From assembly GCA_029252105.1 (NCBI GenBank), contig JAQXCA010000013.1:1-40952 (forward strand): a stretch of DNA of 40,952 nt. The letters run 5' to 3'. Positions 38,871-40,952 of the stretch are shown piece by piece. Position 1 is the stretch's first letter; every line of letters starts with the position of its first letter. Under the pieces are notes generated by a model. It was not told where the DNA came from and did no database searches. It saw nothing but the letters and a program-made list of their open reading frames with translations. The stretch comes from Flavobacteriaceae bacterium (lineage in GTDB: Bacteria; Bacteroidota; Bacteroidia; Flavobacteriales; Flavobacteriaceae). Made by a program: the position numbers and the translations under genes.

Positions 38871-40778
38871 ATGAGTAAAATAAGTTTTGAGTCTGCAGGT
38901 CAATTTGAGATCACTCGTTTTGAAAAAATTCACAACGTTATCTTTGAATCTTCCCATGATGCTTCACTAGTTGTAGCGCAAGAAATAGCCAATTTAATAA
39001 AGGATAAAAGTACACAAAACACCTATTGTGTTTTAGGATTAGCCACAGGATCTTCTCCAATTAAGGTATATGAAGAACTTGTGCGAATGCATAGAGAAGA
39101 GGGGCTGAGTTTTGTGAATGTCATTTCTTTTAATTTGGATGAGTATTATCCAATGGAGAAAAGCAATGTTCAGAGTTATGATTACTTTATGCATGAACAT
39201 CTTTTTAACCATGTTGATATACTACCCGAAAACATCAATATTCCTGATGGAACGGTTAGCGATGAAAACCTGTACCAGTCTTGTGTAGATTATGAAATGA
39301 AAATTAAAGCCGTAGGAGGCATTGATTTCCAACTTTTAGGTATCGGTAGAACAGGACATATTGGATTCAATGAACCCGGCTCACACCTTAACTCTGGGAC
39401 TCGAAATATAAAACTCGACCACATCACTCGTGTCGATGCTGCTCCTGCTTTTTTAGGAATCGATAATGTTCCAGTAAAAGCAATTACGATGGGTATTGGC
39501 ACCGTGAATGCTGCTAAAAGAATTGTCCTACTCGCTTGGGGAGCAAATAAAGCAGAAATATTAAAGAAAACGATAGAAGGAGATGTAACCTCTAATGTCC
39601 CAGCTACCTATTTACAAAGCCATAATAATACAACTTTTGTATTGGATGAAGGCGCTTCAGAGGAACTTACTCGTGTCAAAACACCATGGTTAGTAACGTC
39701 TTGCGTTTGGAGTGAAACCTTAAAATTAAAAGCTGTTCTTTGGTTGAGTGAATTAACAAACCAATCCATTTTAAAACTAACCGATAAGGATTATAATAAT
39801 AATGGAATGTCTGGATTACTGTCTGCGGTTGGAAATGCATATGATTTAAATATTAAAATGTTTAATAAAATGCAGCATACAATTACTGGATGGCCTGCAG
39901 GAAAACCAAATGCAGATGATGCCAACCGTCCTGAACGTGCCAATATTCCAAAAAAACGAGTCATCATTTTTAGTCCACATCCAGATGATGATGTGATTTC
40001 AATGGGAGGAACTTTTGATCGACTGGTAGAACAGGGCCATGAAGTACATGTTGCGTATCAAACTTCTGGAAATATTGCAGTATCTGACGAAGAAGCGTTA
40101 AAATTTGCCGAAATTTCCTTAGCTTTAAATCCAGATTCTGAAGAACCTAAAAGGCTAATTAATTTCCTGAACCATAAAACAGATCAAGTTATAGATTCGC
40201 CTGAAATGCTAAAACTAAAAGGGTTGATTAGACGAAGTGAATCGTTAGCGGCCACCCGATATTTAGGTTTGGAAGATGCAAATGTTCATTTTTTAAATCT
40301 TCCTTTTTATGAAACTGGAATGGTAAAGAAAAATAACTTATCACAGAAAGATATAGATATTGTGTGTCAATTAATCGAAGATATTAAGCCACATCAAATT
40401 TATGCTGCTGGAGATTTAGCAGATCCACACGGTACCCATAAAGTGTGCCTAGATGCACTGTTTGAATCTTTAGAAGTCCTAAAACACAAGTCCTACATGG
40501 AGGACTGTTGGGTGTGGTTATACCGGGGTGCTTGGCATGAATGGGAACCCTATCAAATTGAAATGGCAGTTCCAATGAGCCCCGATCAAGTGCTTAAAAA
40601 ACGCCACGCTATTTTTTATCATCAATCTCAAAAAGACGGTGTAATGTTTCAAGGCGATGACAACAGAGAGTTTTGGGTGCGCGTAGAAGATAGAAACCGA
40701 CTAACCGCAAAAAAATATAATGACTTAGGACTCGCCGATTATGCGGCAATTGAAGCTTTTAAACGCTATCATTTTTAG
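38871..40778 (+). CDS. nagB: NagB-type glucosamine-6-phosphate deaminase fused to C-terminal PIG-L/LmbE-type deacetylase domain
   Basis: GLATGSSPIKVYEEL; ISFNLDEYYPM; GIGRTGHIGFNEPGS; then VIIFSPHPDDDVISMGGTFDRLVEQGHEVHVAY and GDLADPHGTHKVC. Confidence 0.93.
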   Translation: MSKISFESAGQFEITRFEKIHNVIFESSHDASLVVAQEIANLIKDKSTQNTYCVLGLATGSSPIKVYEELVRMHREEGLSFVNVISFNLDEYYPMEKSNVQSYDYFMHEHLFNHVDILPENINIPDGTVSDENLYQSCVDYEMKIKAVGGIDFQLLGIGRTGHIGFNEPGSHLNSGTRNIKLDHITRVDAAPAFLGIDNVPVKAITMGIGTVNAAKRIVLLAWGANKAEILKKTIEGDVTSNVPATYLQSHNNTTFVLDEGASEELTRVKTPWLVTSCVWSETLKLKAVLWLSELTNQSILKLTDKDYNNNGMSGLLSAVGNAYDLNIKMFNKMQHTITGWPAGKPNADDANRPERANIPKKRVIIFSPHPDDDVISMGGTFDRLVEQGHEVHVAYQTSGNIAVSDEEALKFAEISLALNPDSEEPKRLINFLNHKTDQVIDSPEMLKLKGLIRRSESLAATRYLGLEDANVHFLNLPFYETGMVKKNNLSQKDIDIVCQLIEDIKPHQIYAAGDLADPHGTHKVCLDALFESLEVLKHKSYMEDCWVWLYRGAWHEWEPYQIEMAVPMSPDQVLKKRHAIFYHQSQKDGVMFQGDDNREFWVRVEDRNRLTAKKYNDLGLADYAAIEAFKRYHF

Positions 40779-40826
40779 GACATAAAAAATAACTATATTA
40801 CATACTAACAACTAAACCAAACCAAC

Positions 40827-40952
40827 ATGACAGAAAGTAAGTCAAAAGCCTATTGGAAGGAAAACATTAGATACTTATTTATACTATTAGCCGTGTGGTT
40901 CCTCGTCTCATTTGTAGCGGGAATTATGTTAAAAGATGTGCTGAACGACTTT
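40827..40952 (+). CDS. DUF4212-like symporter small subunit (partial, runs off window)
   Basis: MTESKSKAYWKENIRYLFILLAVWFLVSFVAGIMLKDVLNDF; open to the window end. Confidence 0.75.
   Translation, partial: MTESKSKAYWKENIRYLFILLAVWFLVSFVAGIMLKDVLNDF

Noticed and set aside
1-40952. CRISPR arrays, toxin-antitoxin pairs, known phage-defence systems, transposases
   Set aside because: No regularly spaced repeats with unique spacers and no corresponding protein motifs were seen.

Overview
This window looks like Bacteroidota (Flavobacteriaceae-type) DNA: AT-rich, with lipobox and T9SS-sorted secreted proteins, a SusC/SusD pair and TANNTTTG-like promoters. No full tRNA, rRNA, CRISPR array or transposase was found. 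Left part (about 0.7-11 kb): a tight gene cluster encoding a secreted phage-tail-collar-like protein, a 2859-aa multi-LamG protein with a T9SS-type C-terminus, a small secreted protein that repeats one module of the giant protein, and a 45-aa lipoprotein. The cluster is bracketed by two near-identical copies of a hairpin/terminator repeat about 11 kb apart. Middle (11-16.6 kb): a DUF285/DUF5011-type surface protein whose signal peptide is only complete with an ATT start, a secreted alpha/beta hydrolase, a fossil of a LytTR regulator, a frameshifted sulfatase pseudogene, and an apparently intact formylglycine-generating (FGE/SUMF1) lipoprotein. Right part (16.8-41 kb): a likely N-glycan (high-mannose) utilisation locus with a LytS/LytTR two-component system, two GH92 lipoproteins, an SSS symporter, a GH130 phosphorylase, a CBM9-like secreted protein, a putative TIM-barrel glycoside hydrolase lipoprotein, a glycosylasparaginase, SusC/SusD, an FG-GAP/ASPIC lipoprotein, an internally deleted SGNH-hydrolase pseudogene, a NagB::PIG-L/LmbE fusion, and the start of a DUF4212-type symporter subunit. 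Best candidates for new biology: the unassigned hydrolase at 24885-26000 as a possible core-chitobiose-cleaving enzyme, and the tail-collar/giant-LamG cluster. All family assignments come from reading motifs by eye; no searches were run.
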